DNA of 64,000 bases from Closterium sp. NIES-65 (GCA_948144175.1 CANXME010000896.1:1-64000); one strand, 5' to 3'. Shown: positions 33,001 to 44,898, counted from the first letter of the stretch. Made by a program: numbers and translations. The notes: a model not told the origin generated them from the letters alone.

Positions 33001-36000
33001 AGCTGCCCCCCTGCCACCTGTCCCCCTGCCACCTGTCCCCCTGCCACCTGTCCTACTGCCTCCTGTTTGCATGTGCCAAGCTCGTCGCCTCACGTGCTTC
33101 TCAATCTCCGTCCGCCCTGTCCCCCTCGCCCCCACGCCCCTGCTCACGTGCTTCACCAGCACCATGGTTGACAACGGGTCGCTGCCAGTCCCCGTGTGGC
33201 AGCTGGTGAGTGGGGCAGCTGGTGAGTGTGGCAGCTGGTGAGTGTGGCAGCTGGTGAGTGTGGCAGCTGGTGAGTGTGGCAGCTGGTGAGTGGGGCAGCT
33301 GGTGAGTGTGGCAGCTGGTGAGTGTGGCAGCTGGTGAGTGTGGCAGCTGGTGAGTGTGGCAGCTGGTGAGTGTGGCAGCTGGTGAGTGGGGCAGCTGGTG
33401 AGTGTGGCAGCTGGTGAGTGTGGCAGCTGGTGAGTGTGGCAGCTGGTGAGTGTGGCAGCTGGTGAGTGTGGCAGCTGGTGAGTGTGGCAGCTGGTGAGTG
33501 TGGCAGCTGGTGAGTGTGGCAGCTGGTGAGTGTGGCAGCTGGTGAGTGGGGCAGCTGGTGAGTGGGGCAGCTGGTGAGTGTGGCAGCTGGTGAGTGTGGC
33601 AGCTGGTGAGTGTGGCAGCTGGGTGAGTGTGGCAGCTGGTGAGTGTGGCAGCTGGTGAGTGTGGCAAGCTGGTGAGTGGTGGCAGCTGGTGAGTGTGGCA
33701 GCTGGTGAGTGTGGCAGCTGGTGAGTGGGGCAGCTGTGAGTGTGGCAGCTGGTGAGTGTGGCAGCTGGTGAGTGTGCAGCTGGTGAGTGTGGCAGCTGGT
33801 GAGTGTGGCAGCTGGTGAGTGTGGCAGCTGGTGAGTGTGGCAGCTGGTGAGTGTGGCAGCTGTGAGTGTGGCAGCTGGTGAGTGTGGCAGCTGGTGAGTG
33901 TGGGCAGCTGGTGAGTGTGGCAGCTGGTGAGTGTGGCAGCTGGTGAGTGTGGCAGCTGGTGAGTGTGGCAGCTGGTGAGTGTTGGCAGCTGGTGAGTGTG
34001 GCAGCTGGTGAGTGTGGCAGCTGGTGAGTGTGGCAGCTGGTGAGGTGTGGCGAGCTGGTGAGTGTGGCAGCTGGTGAGTGTGGCAGCTGGTGAGTGTGGC
34101 AGCTGGTGAGTGTGGCAGCTGGTGAGTGGTGGCAGCTGGTGAGTGTGGCAGCTGGTGAGTGGGGCAGCTGGTGAGTGTGGCAGCTGGTGAGTGTGGCAGC
34201 TGGTGAGTGTGGCAGCTGGTGAGTGTGGCAGCTGGTGAGTGGGGCAGCTGGTGAGTGTGGCAGCTGGTGAGTGTGGCAGCTGGTGAGTGGGGCAGCTGGT
34301 GAGTGTGGCAGCTGGTGAGTGTGGCAGCTGGTGAGTGTGGCAGCTGGTGAGTGTGGCAGCTGGTGAGTGTGGCAGCTGGTGAGTGTGGCAGCTGGTGAGT
34401 GTGGCAGCTGGTGAGTGTGGCAGCTGGTGAGTGTGGCAGCTGGTGAGTGTGGCAGCTGGTGAGTGTGGCAGCTGGTGAGTGGGGCAGCTGGTGAGTGTGG
34501 CAGCTGGTGAGTGTGGCAGCTGGTGAGTGGGGCAGCTGGTGAGTGTGGCAGCTGGTGAGTGTGGCAGCTGGTGAGTGTGGCAGCTGGTGAGTGTGGCAGC
34601 TGGTGAGTGTGGCAGCTGTGAGTGTGGCAGCTGGTGAGTGTGGCAGCTGGTGAGTGTGGCAGCTGGTGAGTGGGGCAGCTGGTGAGTGTGGCAGCTGGTG
34701 AGTGTGGCAGCTGGTGAGTGTGGCAGCTGGTGAGTGTGGCAGCTGGTGAGTGTGGCAGCTGGTGAGTGTGGCAGCTGGTGAGTGTGGCAGCTGGTGAGTG
34801 TGGCAGCTGGTGAGTGTGGCAGCTGGTGAGTGTGGCAGCTGGTGAGTGTGGCAGCTGGTGAGTGGGGCAGCTGGTGAGTGTGGCAGCTGGTGAGTGTGGC
34901 AGCTGGTGAGTGTGGCAGCTGGTGAGTGTGGCAGCTGGTGAGTGTGGCAGCTGGTGAGTGTGGCAGCTGGTGAGTGTGGCAGCTGGTGAGTGTGGCAGCT
35001 GGTGAGTGTGGCAGCTGGTGAGTGTGGCAGCTGGTGAGTGTGGCAGCTGGTGAGTGTGGCAGCTGGTGAGTGTGGCAGCTGGTGAGTGTGGCAGCTGGTG
35101 AGTGTGGCAGCTGGTGAGTGTGGCAGCTGGTGAGTGTGGCAGCTGGTGAGTGTGGCAGCTGGTGAGTGTGGCAGCTGGTGAGTGTGGCAGCTGGTGAGTG
35201 TGGCAGCTGGTGAGTGTGGCAGCTGGTGAGTGTGGCAGCTGGTGAGTGTGGCAGCTGGTGAGTGTGGCAGCTGGTGAGTGTGGCAGCTGGTGAGTGTGGC
35301 AGCTGGTGAGTGTGGCAGCTGGTGAGTGTGGCAGCTGGTGAGTGTGGCAGCTGGTGAGTGTGGCAGCTGGTGAGTGTGGGCAGCTGGTGAGTGTGGCAGC
35401 TGGTGAGTGTGGCAGCTGGTGAGTGTGGCAGCTGGTGAGTGTGGCAGCTGGTGAGTGTGGCAGCTGGTGAGTGTGGCAGCTGGTGAGTGTGGCAGCTGGT
35501 GAGTGTGGCAGCTGGTGAGTGTGGCAGCTGGTGAGTGTGGCAGCTGGTGAGTGTGGCAGCTGGTGAGTGTGGCAGCTGGTGAGTGTGGCAGCTGGTGAGT
35601 GTGGCAGCTGTGAGTGTGGCAGCTGGTGAGTGTGGCAGCTGGTGAGTGTGGCAGCTGGTGAGTGTGGCAGCTGGTGAGTGTGGCAGCTGGTGAGTGTGGC
35701 AGCTGGTGAGTGTGGCAGGCTGGTGAGTGGGGCAGCTGGTGAGTGTGGCAGCTAGGTGAGTGTGGCAGCTGGTGAGTGTGGCAGCTGGTGAGTGTGGGCA
35801 GCTGGTGAGTATGGCAGCTGGTGAGTGGGGCAGCTGTGAGTGTGGCAGCTGGTGAGTGTGGCAGCTGGTGAGTGTGGCAGCTGGTGAGTGTGGCAGCTGG
35901 TGAGTGTGGCAGCTGGTGAGTGTGGCAGCTGGTGAGTGTGGCAGCTGGTGAGTGTGGCAGCTGGTGAGTGTGGCAGCTGGTGAGTGTGGCAGCTGGTGAG

Positions 36001-39000
36001 TGTGGCAGCTGGTGAGTGTGGCAGCTGGTGAGTGTGGCAGCTGGTGAGTGTGGCAGCTGGTGAGTGTGGCAGCTGGTGAGTGTGGCAGCTGGTGAGTGTG
36101 GCAGCTGGTGAGTGTGGCAGCTGGTGAGTGTGGCAGCTGGTGAGTGTGGCAGCTGGTGAGTGTGGCAGCTGGTGAGTGGGGCAGCTGGTGAGTGTGGCAG
36201 CTGGTGAGTGTGGCAGCTGGTGAGTGTGGCAGCTGGTGAGTGTGGCAGCTGGTGAGTGTGGCAGCTGGTGAGTGTGGCAGCTGGTGAGTGTGGCAGCTGG
36301 TGAGTGTGGCAGCTGGTGAGTGTGGCAGCTGGTGAGTGTGGCAGCTGGTGAGTGGGGCAGCTGGTGAGTGTGGCAGCTGGTGAGTGTGGCAGCTGGTGAG
36401 TGGGGCAGCTGGTGAGTGTGGCAGCTGGTGAGTGTGGCAGCTGGTGAGTGTGGCAGCTGGTGAGTGTGGCAGCTGGTGAGTGTGGCAGCTGGTGAGTGTG
36501 GCAGCTGGTGAGTGTGGCAGCTGGTGAGTGTGGCAGCTGGTGAGTGTGGCAGCTGGTGAGTGTGGCAGCTGGTGAGTTGTGGCAGCTGGTGAGTGTGGCA
36601 GCTGGTGAGTGTGGCAGCTGGTGAGTGTGGCAGCTGGTGAGTGTGGCAGCTGGTGAGTGTGGCAGCTGGTGAGTGTGGCAGCTGGTGAGTGTGGCAGCTG
36701 GTGAGTGTGGCAGCTGGTGAGTGTGGCAGCTGGTGAGTGTGGCAGCTGGTGAGTGTGGCAGCTGGTGAGTGTGGCAGCTGGTGAGTGTGGCAGCTGGTGA
36801 GTGTGGCAGCTGGTGAGTGTGGCAGCTGGTGAGTGTGGCAGCTGGTGAGTGTGGCAGCTGGTGAGTGTGGCAGCTGGTGAGTGTGGCAGCTGGTGATGGT
36901 GGCAGCTGGTGAGTGTGGCAGCTGGTGAGTGTGGCAGCTGGTGAGTGTGGCAGCTGGTGAGTGTGGCAGCTGGTGAGTGTGGCAGCTGGTGAGTGTGGCA
37001 GCTGGTGAGTGTGGCAGCTGGTGAGTGTGGCAGCTGGTGAGTGTGGCAGCTGGTGAGTGTGGCAGCTGGTGAGTGTGGCAGCTGGTGAGTGTGGCAGCTG
37101 GTGAGTGTGGCAGCTGGTGAGTGTGGCAGCTGGTGAGTGTGGCAGCTGGTGAGTGTGGCAGCTGGTGAGTGTGGCAGCTGGTGAGTGTGGCAGCTGGTGA
37201 GTGTGGCAGCTGGTGAGTGTGGCAGCTGGTGGCAGCTGGTGAGTGGCAGCTGGTGAGTGTGGCAGCTGGTGAGTGTGGCAGCTGGTGAGGTGGCAGGCTG
37301 GTGAGTGTGGCAGCTGGTGAGTGTGGCGCTGGTGAGTGTGGCGGCTGGTGAGTGTGGCAGCTGTGAGTGTGCAGCTGGTGAGTGGGGCAGCTGTGAGTGT
37401 GGCAGCTGGTGAGTGGGGCAGCTGGTGAGTGTGGCAGCTGGTGAGTGTGGCAGCTGGTGAGTGTGGCAGCTGGTGAGTGTGGCAGCTGGTGAGTGGGTGG
37501 CAGCTGGTGAGTGTGGCAGCTGGTGAGTGTGGCAGCTGGTGAGTGTGGCAGCTGGTGAGTGTGGCAGCTGGTGAGTGGGGCAGCTGGTGAGTGTGGCAGC
37601 TGGTGATGTGGCAGCTGGTGAGTGTGGCAGCTGGTGAGTGTGGCAGCTGGTGAGTGTGGCAGCTGGTGAGTGTGGGCAGCTGGTGAGTGTGGCAGCTGGT
37701 GAGTGTGGCAGCTGTGAGTGTGGGCAGCTGGTGAGTGTGGCAGCTGTGAGTGAGGCAGCGGGTGAGTGGGACAGCTGGTGAGTGTGGTCAGCTGGTGAGT
37801 GTGGGCCAAGCTGGGAGTGTGGCAGCTGTGAGTGTGGCAGCTGGTGAGTGTGGCAGCTGGTGAGTGTGGCAGCTGGGTGAGTGTGGCAGCTGTGAGTGTG
37901 GCAGCTGGTGAGTGTGGCAGCTGGTGAGTGTGGCAGCTGGTGAGTGTGCAGCTGGTGAGTGTGGCAGCTGGTGAGTGGTGGCAGCTGGTGAGTGTGGCAG
38001 CTGGTGAGTGTGGCAGCTGGTGAGTGTGGCAGCTGGTGAGTGTGGCAGCTGGTGAGTGTGGCAGCTGGTGAGTGTGGGCAGCTGGTGAGTGTGGCAGCTG
38101 GTGAGTGTGGCAGCTGGTGAGTGTGGCAGCTGTGAGTGTGGCAGCTGGTGAGTGTGGCAGCTGGTGATGTGTGGCAGCTGGTGAGTGTGGCAGCTGGTGA
38201 GTGTGGCAGCTGGGGGAGTGTGGCAGCTGGTGAGTGTGGCAGCTGGTGAGTGTGGCAGCTGGTGAGTGTGGCAGCTGGTGAGTGTGGCAGCTGGTGGAGT
38301 GTGGCAGCTGGTGAGTGTGGCAGCTGGTGAGTGTGGCAGCTGGTGAGTGTGGCAGCTAGTGAGTGTGGCAGCTGGTGAGTGTGCACTGGTGAGTGTGCAG
38401 CTGGTGAGTGTGGCAGCTGGTGAGTGTGGCAGCTGGTGAGTGTGGCAGCTGGTGGAGTGTGGCAGCTTGGTGAGTGTGGCAGCTGGTGAGTGTGGCAGCT
38501 GGTGAGTGTGGCAGCTGGTGAGTGTGGCAGCTGGTGAGTGTGGCAGCTGGTGAGTGTGGCAGCTGGTGATTGTGGCAGCTGGTGAGTGTGCAGCTGGTGA
38601 GTGTGGCACTGGTGAGTGTGGCAGCTGGTGAGTGTGGCAGCTGGTGAGTGTGGCAGCTGGTGAGTGTGGCAGCTGGTGAGTGTGGCAGCTGGTGAGTGTG
38701 GCAGCTGGTGAGTGTGGCAGCTGTGAGTGTGGCAGCTGGTGAGTGTGGCAGCTGGTGAGTGTGGCAGCTGGTGAGTGTGGCAGCTGGTGAGTGTGGCAGC
38801 TGGTGAGTGTGGCAGCTGGTGAGTGTGGCAGCTGGTGAGTGTGGCAGCTGGTGAGTGTGGCAGCTGGTGAGTGTGGCAGCTGGTGAGTGTGGCAGCTGGT
38901 GAGTGTGGCAGCTGGTGAGTGTGGCAGCTGGTGAGTGTGGCAGCTGGTGAGTGTGGCAGCTGGTGAGTGTGGCAGCTGGTGAGTGTGGCAGCTGGTGAGT

Positions 39001-42000
39001 GGGGCAGCTGGTGAGTGTGGCAGCTGGTGAGTGGGGCAGCTGGTGAGTGGGGCAGCTGGTGAGTGTGGCAGCTGGTGAGTGGGGCAGCTGGTGAGTGTGG
39101 CAGCTGGTGAGTGTGGCAGCTGGTGAGTGTGGCAGCTGGTGAGTGTGGCAGCTGGTGAGTGGTGGCAGCTGGTGAGTGTGGCAGCTGGTGAGTGTGGCAG
39201 CTGGTGAGTGTGGCAGCTGGTGAGTGTGGGCAGCTGGTGAGTGTGGCAGCTGGTGAGTGTGGCAGCTGGTGAGTGTGGCAGCTGGTGAGTGTGGCAGCTG
39301 GTGAGTGTGGCAGCTGGTGAGTGTGGCAGCTGGTGAGTGTGGCAGCTGGTGAGTGTGGCAGCTGGTGAGTGTGGCAGCTGGTGAGTGTGGCAGCTGGTGA
39401 GTGTGGCAGCTGGTGAGTGTGGCAGCTGGTGAGTGTGGCAGCTGGTGAGTGTGGCAGCTGGTGAGTGTGGCAGCTGGTGAGTGTGGCAGCTGGTGAGTGT
39501 GGCAGCTGGTGAGTGTGGCAGCTGGTGAGTGTGGCAGCTGGTGAGTGTGGCAGCTGGTGAGTGTGGCAGCTGGTGAGTGTGGCAGCTGGTGAGTGTGGCA
39601 GCTGGTGAGTGTGGCAGCTGGTGAGTGTGGCAGCTGGTGAGTGTGGCAGCTGGTGAGTGTGGCAGCTGGTGAGTGTGGCAGCTGGTGAGTGTGGCAGCTG
39701 GTGAGTGTGAGTGTGGCAGCTGGTGAGTGTGGCAGCTGGTGAGTGTGGCAGCTGGTGAGTGTGGCAGCTGGTGAGTGTGGCAGCTGGTGAGTGTGGCAGC
39801 TGGTGAGTGTGGCAGCTGGTGAGTGTGGCAGCTGGTGAGTGTGGCAGCTGGTGAGTGTGGCAGCTGGTGAGTGTGGCAGCTGGTGAGTGTGGCAGCTGGT
39901 GAGTGTGGCAGCTGTGAGTGTGGCAGCTGGTGAGTGTGGCAGCTGGTGAGTGTGGCAGCTGGTGAGTGTGGCAGCTGGTGAGTGTGGCAGCTGGTGAGTG
40001 TGGCAGCTGGTGAGTGTGGCAGCTGGTGAGTGTGGCAGCTGGTGAGTGTGGCAGCTGGTGAGTGTGGCAGCTGGTGAGTGTGGCAGCTGGTGAGTGTGGC
40101 AGCTGGTGAGTGGGCAGCTGGTGAGTGTGGCAGCTGGTGAGTGTGGCAGCTGGTGAGTGTGGCAGCTGGTGAGTGTGGCAGCTGGTGAGTGTGGCAGCTG
40201 GTGAGTGTGGCAGCTGGTGAGTGTGGCAGCTGGTGAGTGTGGCAGCTGGTGAGTGTGGCAGCTGGTGAGTGTGGCAGCTGGTGAGTGTGGCAGCTGGTGA
40301 GTGTGGCAGCTGGTGAGTGGGGCAGCTGGTGAGTGTGGCAGCTGGTGAGTGTGGCAGCTGGTGAGTGTGGCAGCTGGTGAGTGGGGCAGCTGGTGAGTGT
40401 GGCAGCTGGTGAGTGTGGCAGCTGGTGAGTGTGGCAGCTGGTGAGTGTGGCAGCTGGTGAGTGTGGCAGCTGGTGAGTGGGCAGCTGGTGAGTGGGGCAG
40501 CTGGTGAGTGTGGCAGCTGGTGAGTGTGGCAGCTGGTGAGTGGGGCAGCTGGTGAGTGTGGCAGCTGGTGAGTGTGGCAGCTGGTGAGTGTGGCAGCTGG
40601 TGAGTGTGGCAGCTGGTGAGTGTGGCAGCTGGTGAGTGTGGCAGCTGGTGAGTGTGGCAGCTGGTGAGTGTGGCAGCTGGTGAGTGTGGCAGCTGGTGAG
40701 TGTGGCAACTGGTGAGTGTGGCAGCTGGTGAGTGGGGCAGCTAGTGAGTGTGGCAGCTGGTGAGTGTGGCAGCTGGTGAGTGGGGCAGCTGGTGAGTGTG
40801 GCAGCTGGTGAGTGTGGCAGCTGGTGAGTGTGGCAGCTGGTGAGTGGGGCAGCTGGTGAGTGTGGCAGCTGGTGAGTGTGGCAGCTGGTGAGTGTGGCAG
40901 CTGGTGAGTGTGGCAGCTGGTGAGTGTGGCAGCTGGTGAGTGTGGCAGCTGGTGAGTGTGGCAGCTGGTGAGTGTGGCAGCTGGTGAGTGTGGCAGCTGG
41001 TGAGTGTGGCAGCTGGTGAGTGTGGCAGCTGGTGAGTGTGGCAGCTGGTGAGTGTGGCAGCTGGTGAGTGTGGCAGCTGGTGAGTGTGGCAGCTGGTGAG
41101 TGTGGCAGCTGGTGAGTGTGGCAGCTGGTGAGTGTGGCAGCTGGTGAGTGTGGCAGCTGGTGAGTGTGGCAGCTGGTGAGTGTGGCAGCTGGTGAGTGTG
41201 GCAGCTGGTGAGTGTGGCAGCTGGTGAGTGTGGCAGCTGGTGAGTGTGGCAGCTGGTGAGTGTGGCAGCTGGTGAGTGTGGCAGCTGGTGAGTGTGGCAG
41301 CTGGTGAGTGTGGCAGCTGGTGAGTGTGGCAGCTGGTGAGTGTGGCAGCTGGTGAGTGTGGCAGCTGGTGAGTGTGGCAGCTGGTGAGTGTGGCAGCTGG
41401 TGAGTGTGGCAGCTGGTGAGTGTGGCAGCTGGTGAGTGTGGCAGCTGGTGAGTGTGGCAGCTGGTGAGTGGTGGCAGCTGGTGAGTGTGGCAGCTGGTGA
41501 GTGTGGCAGCTGGTGAGTGTGGCAGCTGGTGAGTGTGGCAGCTGGTGAGTGTGGCAGCTGGTGAGTGTGGCAGCTGGTGAGTGTGGCAGCTGGTGAGTGT
41601 GGCAGCTGGTGAGTGTGGCAGCTGGTGAGTGGGTGGCAGCTGGTGAGTGTGGCAGCTGGTGAGTGTGGCAGCTGGTGAGTGTGGCAGCTGGTGAGTGTGG
41701 CAGCTGTGAGTGTGGCAGCTGTGATGTGGCAGCTGGTGAGTGTGGCAGCTGGTGAGTGTGGCAGCTGGTGAGTGTGGCAGCTGGTGAGTGTGGCAGCTGG
41801 TGGTGTGGCAGCTGGTGAGTGTGGCAGCTGGTGAGTGTGGCAGCTGGTGATGTGTGGCAGCTGGTGAGTGTGGCAGCTGGTGAGTGTGGCAGCTGGTGAG
41901 TGTGGCGCTGTGAGTGTGGCAGCTGGTGAGTGTGGCAGCTGGTGAGTGTGGCAGCTCGTGAGTGTGGCAGCTGGTGAGTGTGGCAGCTGTGAGTGTGGCA

Positions 42001-44521
42001 GCTGGTGGAGTGTGGCAGCTGGTGAGTGTGGCAGCTGGTGAGTGTGGCAGCTGGGTGAGTGTGGCAGCTGGTGAGTGTGGCAGCTGGTGAGTGGGGCAGC
42101 TTGGTGAGTGTGGCAGCTGGTGAGTGGTGGCAGCTGGTGAGTGGGGCAGCTGGTGAGTGTGGCAGCTGGTGAGTGTGGCAGCTGGTGAGTGTGGCAGCTG
42201 GTGAGTGTGGCAGCTGGTGAGTGTGGCAGCTGGTGAGTGGGGCAGCTAGTGAGTGTGGCAGCTGGTGAGTGTGGCAGCTGGTGAGTGTGGCAGCTGGTGA
42301 GTGGGGCAGCTGGTGAGTGTGGGCAGCTGGTGAGTGTGGCAGCTGGTGAGTGTGGCAGCTGGTGAGTGTGGCAGCTGGTGAGTGTGGCAGCTGGTGAGTG
42401 TGGCAGCTGGTGAGTGTGGCAGCTGGTGAGTGTGGCAGCTAGTGAGTGTGGCAGCTGGTGAGTGTGGCAGCTGGTGAGTGGGGCAGCTGGTGAGTGTGGC
42501 AGCTGGTGAGTGGGGCAGCTGGTGAGTGTGGCAGCTGGTGAGTGTGGCAGCTGGTGAGTGGGGCAGCTGGTGAGTGTGGCAGCTGGTGAGTGTGGCAGCT
42601 GGTGAGTGGGGGCAGCTGGTGAGTGTGGCAGCTGGTGAGTGTGGCAGCTGGTGAGTGGGCAGCTGGTGAGTGTGGCAGCTGGTGAGTGTGGCAGCTGGTG
42701 AGTGTGGCAGCTGGTGAGTGTGGCAGCTGGTGAGTGTGGCAGCTGGTGAGTGGGGCAGCTGGTGAGTGTGGCAGCTGGTGAGTGTGGCAGCTGGTGAGTG
42801 TGGCAGCTGGTGAGTGTGGCAGCTGGTGAGTGTGGCAGCTGGTGAGTGTGGCAGCTGGTGAGTGTGGCAGCTGGTGAGTGTGGCAGCTGGTGAGTGTGGC
42901 AGCTGGTGAGTGTGGCAGCTGGTGAGTGTGGCAGCTGGTGAGTGTGGCAGCTGGTGAGTGTGGCAGCTGGTGAGTGTGGCAGCTGGTGAGTGTGGCAGCT
43001 GGTGAGTGTGGCAGCTGGTGAGTGTGGCAGCTGGTGAGTGTGGCAGCTGGTGAGTGGGGCAGCTGGTGAGTGTGGCAGCTGGTGAGTGTGGCAGCTGGTG
43101 AGTGGGGCAGCTGGTGAGTGTGGCAGCTGGTGAGTGTGGCAGCTGGTGAGTGTGGCAGCTGGTGAGTGTGGCAGCTGGTGAGTGTGGCAGCTGGTGAGTG
43201 GGGCAGCTAGTGAGTGTGGCAGCTGGTGAGTGTGGCAGCTGGTGAGTGTGGCAGCTGGTGAGTGGGGCAGCTGGTGAGTGTGGCAGCTGGTGAGTGTGGC
43301 AGCTGGTGAGTGTGGCAGCTGGTGAGTGTGGCAGCTGGTGAGTGTGGCAGCTGGTGAGTGTGGCAGCTGGTGAGTGTGGCAGCTGGTGAGTGTGGCAGCT
43401 AGTGAGTGTGGCAGCTGGTGAGTGTGGCAGCTGGTGAGTGGGGCAGCTGGTGAGTGTGGCAGCTGGTGAGTGGGGCAGCTGGTGAGTGTGGCAGCTGGTG
43501 AGTGTGGCAGCTGGTGAGTGGGGCAGCTGGTGAGTGTGGCAGCTGGTGAGTGTGGCAGCTGGTGAGTGGGGCAGCTGGTGAGTGTGGCAGCTGGTGAGTG
43601 TGGCAGCTGGTGAGTGGGGCAGCTGGTGAGTGTGGCAGCTGGTGAGTGTGGCAGCTGGTGAGTGTGGCAGCTGGTGAGTGTGGCAGCTGGTGAGTGTGGC
43701 AGCTGGTGAGTGGGGCAGCTGGTGAGTGTGGCAGCTGGTGAGTGTGGCAGGCAGTCAGGGTAGTTTCTCTGCCATGCCACCACTCTCCTCTCCCCACTGC
43801 CCTCATGCTCCCTCCATTTCGAATGGCCTCCATGCATCCTTCCTTTCATGCATCCCTTCCTTTCATGCATCCCTTCCTTTCATGCATCCCTTCCTTTCAT
43901 GCATCCCTCCTTTCACTCTCGTTCCTCTCACTCGCTTTCACTCCCCTCCATTGCACTTTCCATTTCCTGCTACATCCTTCCAATCCCATGTCTTCCAATC
44001 CCATGTCTTTCCTTCCCTTTCATCCACTTACCTTCCTTTATCCCCTCCATCCATCCCCATTTTACCGTCATTCATCTCCAATCCATCCCACCCTCCATGC
44101 CTCCTGCAGAACAGTGCATGGCTGCATGTCAAGTTTCTTGGGCTCCTGGGGGTGCTTGCCATGTGGATGCATTTCCTCATCACAAAATACCTAAGCACGG
44201 CAGGCAGCAGGATATATTTCATCTGCCCGAACATGCTGCCCAGCGTGCGAGCGATGCGGGCCCATCGCTCCCAATTTGTTTGGTGCGTAAAACTATCTCC
44301 GAGAGACCTCCTCTATCTTCCTCCCTGCCACCTTTATCGCCCATGCATGGCACAGCCCCCTCCCGTCCTCATCACCCGCACGCATCCCCCCTTCACTGTC
44401 CCATGGCCGTGCTGGCAGGTTCCGCTGGCTCTTTGTGCTCTTCTCCGTCTACACCTTCCTCAACACACTCTCTCGCGTTGCTCCTTCGCCTCGCTCGCAC
44501 AAGATCAAGAAATCTCAGTAG
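30039..44521 (+). CDS. PIGL: N-acetylglucosaminyl-phosphatidylinositol de-N-acetylase (PIG-L), nine exons
   Basis: Removes acetate from GlcNAc-PI on the cytoplasmic face of the ER, the second step of GPI-anchor synthesis. Exons: 30039-30151, 30811-30950, 31209-31273, 31615-31659, 31968-32048, 32312-32379, 33160-33205, 44110-44282, 44419-44521. All introns are GT...AG and every phase matches, giving 277 aa, close to the family's usual ~250-270. The start sits in a strong context (CCGCCATGG). The zinc/catalytic motif AHPDDE is at residues 31-36, FFVPTL at 39-44, VVDHPQLQDGM across exons 4/5, TFDAWGVSGHPNH at 151-163 and FRWLFVLFSVYTFLNTL at the end. A hydrophobic stretch lies at about 190-210. 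The tail KKSQ fits a di-lysine ER-retrieval signal. Residues ~48-72 look like an insertion relative to animal PIG-L. The usual N-terminal membrane segment is absent unless the upstream ATG is used. Intron 7 is 10.9 kb. Confidence 0.93.
30155..30475. repeat. Pyrimidine-rich minisatellite in PIGL intron 1
   Basis: Imperfect CCGCCTCCCCGCCTTCC units fill the first half of the intron, directly after the donor ATGTGCGCC. They do not copy the splice site. Confidence 0.85.
30600..30708. repeat. 22-bp tandem repeat in PIGL intron 1
   Basis: About five copies of CCGCCCTCCTTATTCTCACC and close variants. No coding role seen. Confidence 0.85.
31290..31430. repeat. 15-bp tandem repeat in PIGL intron 3
   Basis: Nine or so copies of CACTCCATCCCAACT or CCACTCCATCCCAAC, starting about 20 bp after the donor GGG|GTAGAG. 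The unit does not contain the donor. Confidence 0.85.
31660..31800 (+). repeat. Donor-like degenerate repeat at the start of PIGL intron 4
   Basis: The intron opens CAG|GTGTGGTGAGGGGCGG and continues as loose copies of GGTGAGGGGC and GGGTGAGTGAGG. Many contain GTGAG, a 5'-splice-site core. The exon part is not clearly copied, so it is a weaker case than introns 6 and 7. Confidence 0.65.
32368..32540 (+). repeat. 17-bp array copying the splice donor of PIGL intron 6
   Basis: Exon 6 ends GCTCTCAG|GTGCGC at 32379. The 17-bp unit GTGCGCTGTGCTCTCAG then repeats so that CTCTCAG|GT occurs ten times up to about 32533. Two copies have GGTCTCAG and one has GTAATC. Each unit holds a pyrimidine-AG followed by GT, so it can look like an acceptor and a donor at once. 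Confidence 0.9.
33194..43750 (+). repeat. 10.5-kb minisatellite of a 5' splice site in PIGL intron 7 (16-bp unit)
   Basis: The unit GGCAGCTGGTGAGTGT is repeated about 660 times. The first copy includes the last 12 bases of exon 7 (GTGTGGCAGCTG) and the true donor GTGAGT at 33206, so every unit is a copy of the exon/intron junction with a near-ideal donor. The commonest variant is GTGAGTGGGG; CTAGTGAG is rarer. Indel-rich stretches (about 33610-34140, 37220-38610, 41640-42130) alternate with almost perfect ones. The lack of stops on the minus strand creates a spurious open frame of thousands of codons. Confidence 0.97.
43840..43912. repeat. 17-bp tandem repeat in PIGL intron 7
   Basis: Four copies of CTTTCATGCATCCCTTC shortly after the end of the large array. 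Confidence 0.85.
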
Positions 44522-44898
44522 GCCAGTTGGCTTGGCATGATGTCGCTGTGCTATATGCAGGGAGCAGCAATGTACAGGGAGCATGCTTTTCATATGACCG
44601 GTGCTGACTTGGTAATACAGCAGAATGCGTTGGTGGCCAGTAATATGTTTTGGGTCAAAGGGAGCCAACTTTACATTCGCTATATGTGGTTCTTGCAGCT
44701 TGTAGCTACTATCAAGAAAAATATCATTGCACACAAGGTAAACAACATTCCAGTGCTAAGCGGTGATCTGAGTTACAACTCCCAAAATCAACGGAGTTAC
44801 ATTCCATGTAAAAGAGTTGCAATATGCGCAGCTGATGCAGCAGCAGCGCTCTCGCTGTGTGCATGATAGCGTGTGCGAGGTGAAAGGTGGTGAGGTGC
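44522..44898. other. Convergent intergenic region, PIGL / FKBP2
   Basis: 377 bp between the two facing stop codons. It must hold both 3' ends. I see no further gene. Confidence 0.6.

Noticed and set aside
35752..38609. Further long minus-strand open frames inside the same array
   Set aside because: Same artefact in another frame, separated by single-base indels in the array.
33101..43870. A 3,589-codon open frame on the minus strand made of His/Ser/Pro/Ala/Thr/Cys repeats
   Set aside because: It is the reverse complement of the 16-bp intronic minisatellite, which contains no stop in that direction. It runs through exon 7 and intron sequence of PIGL and has no gene-like start.
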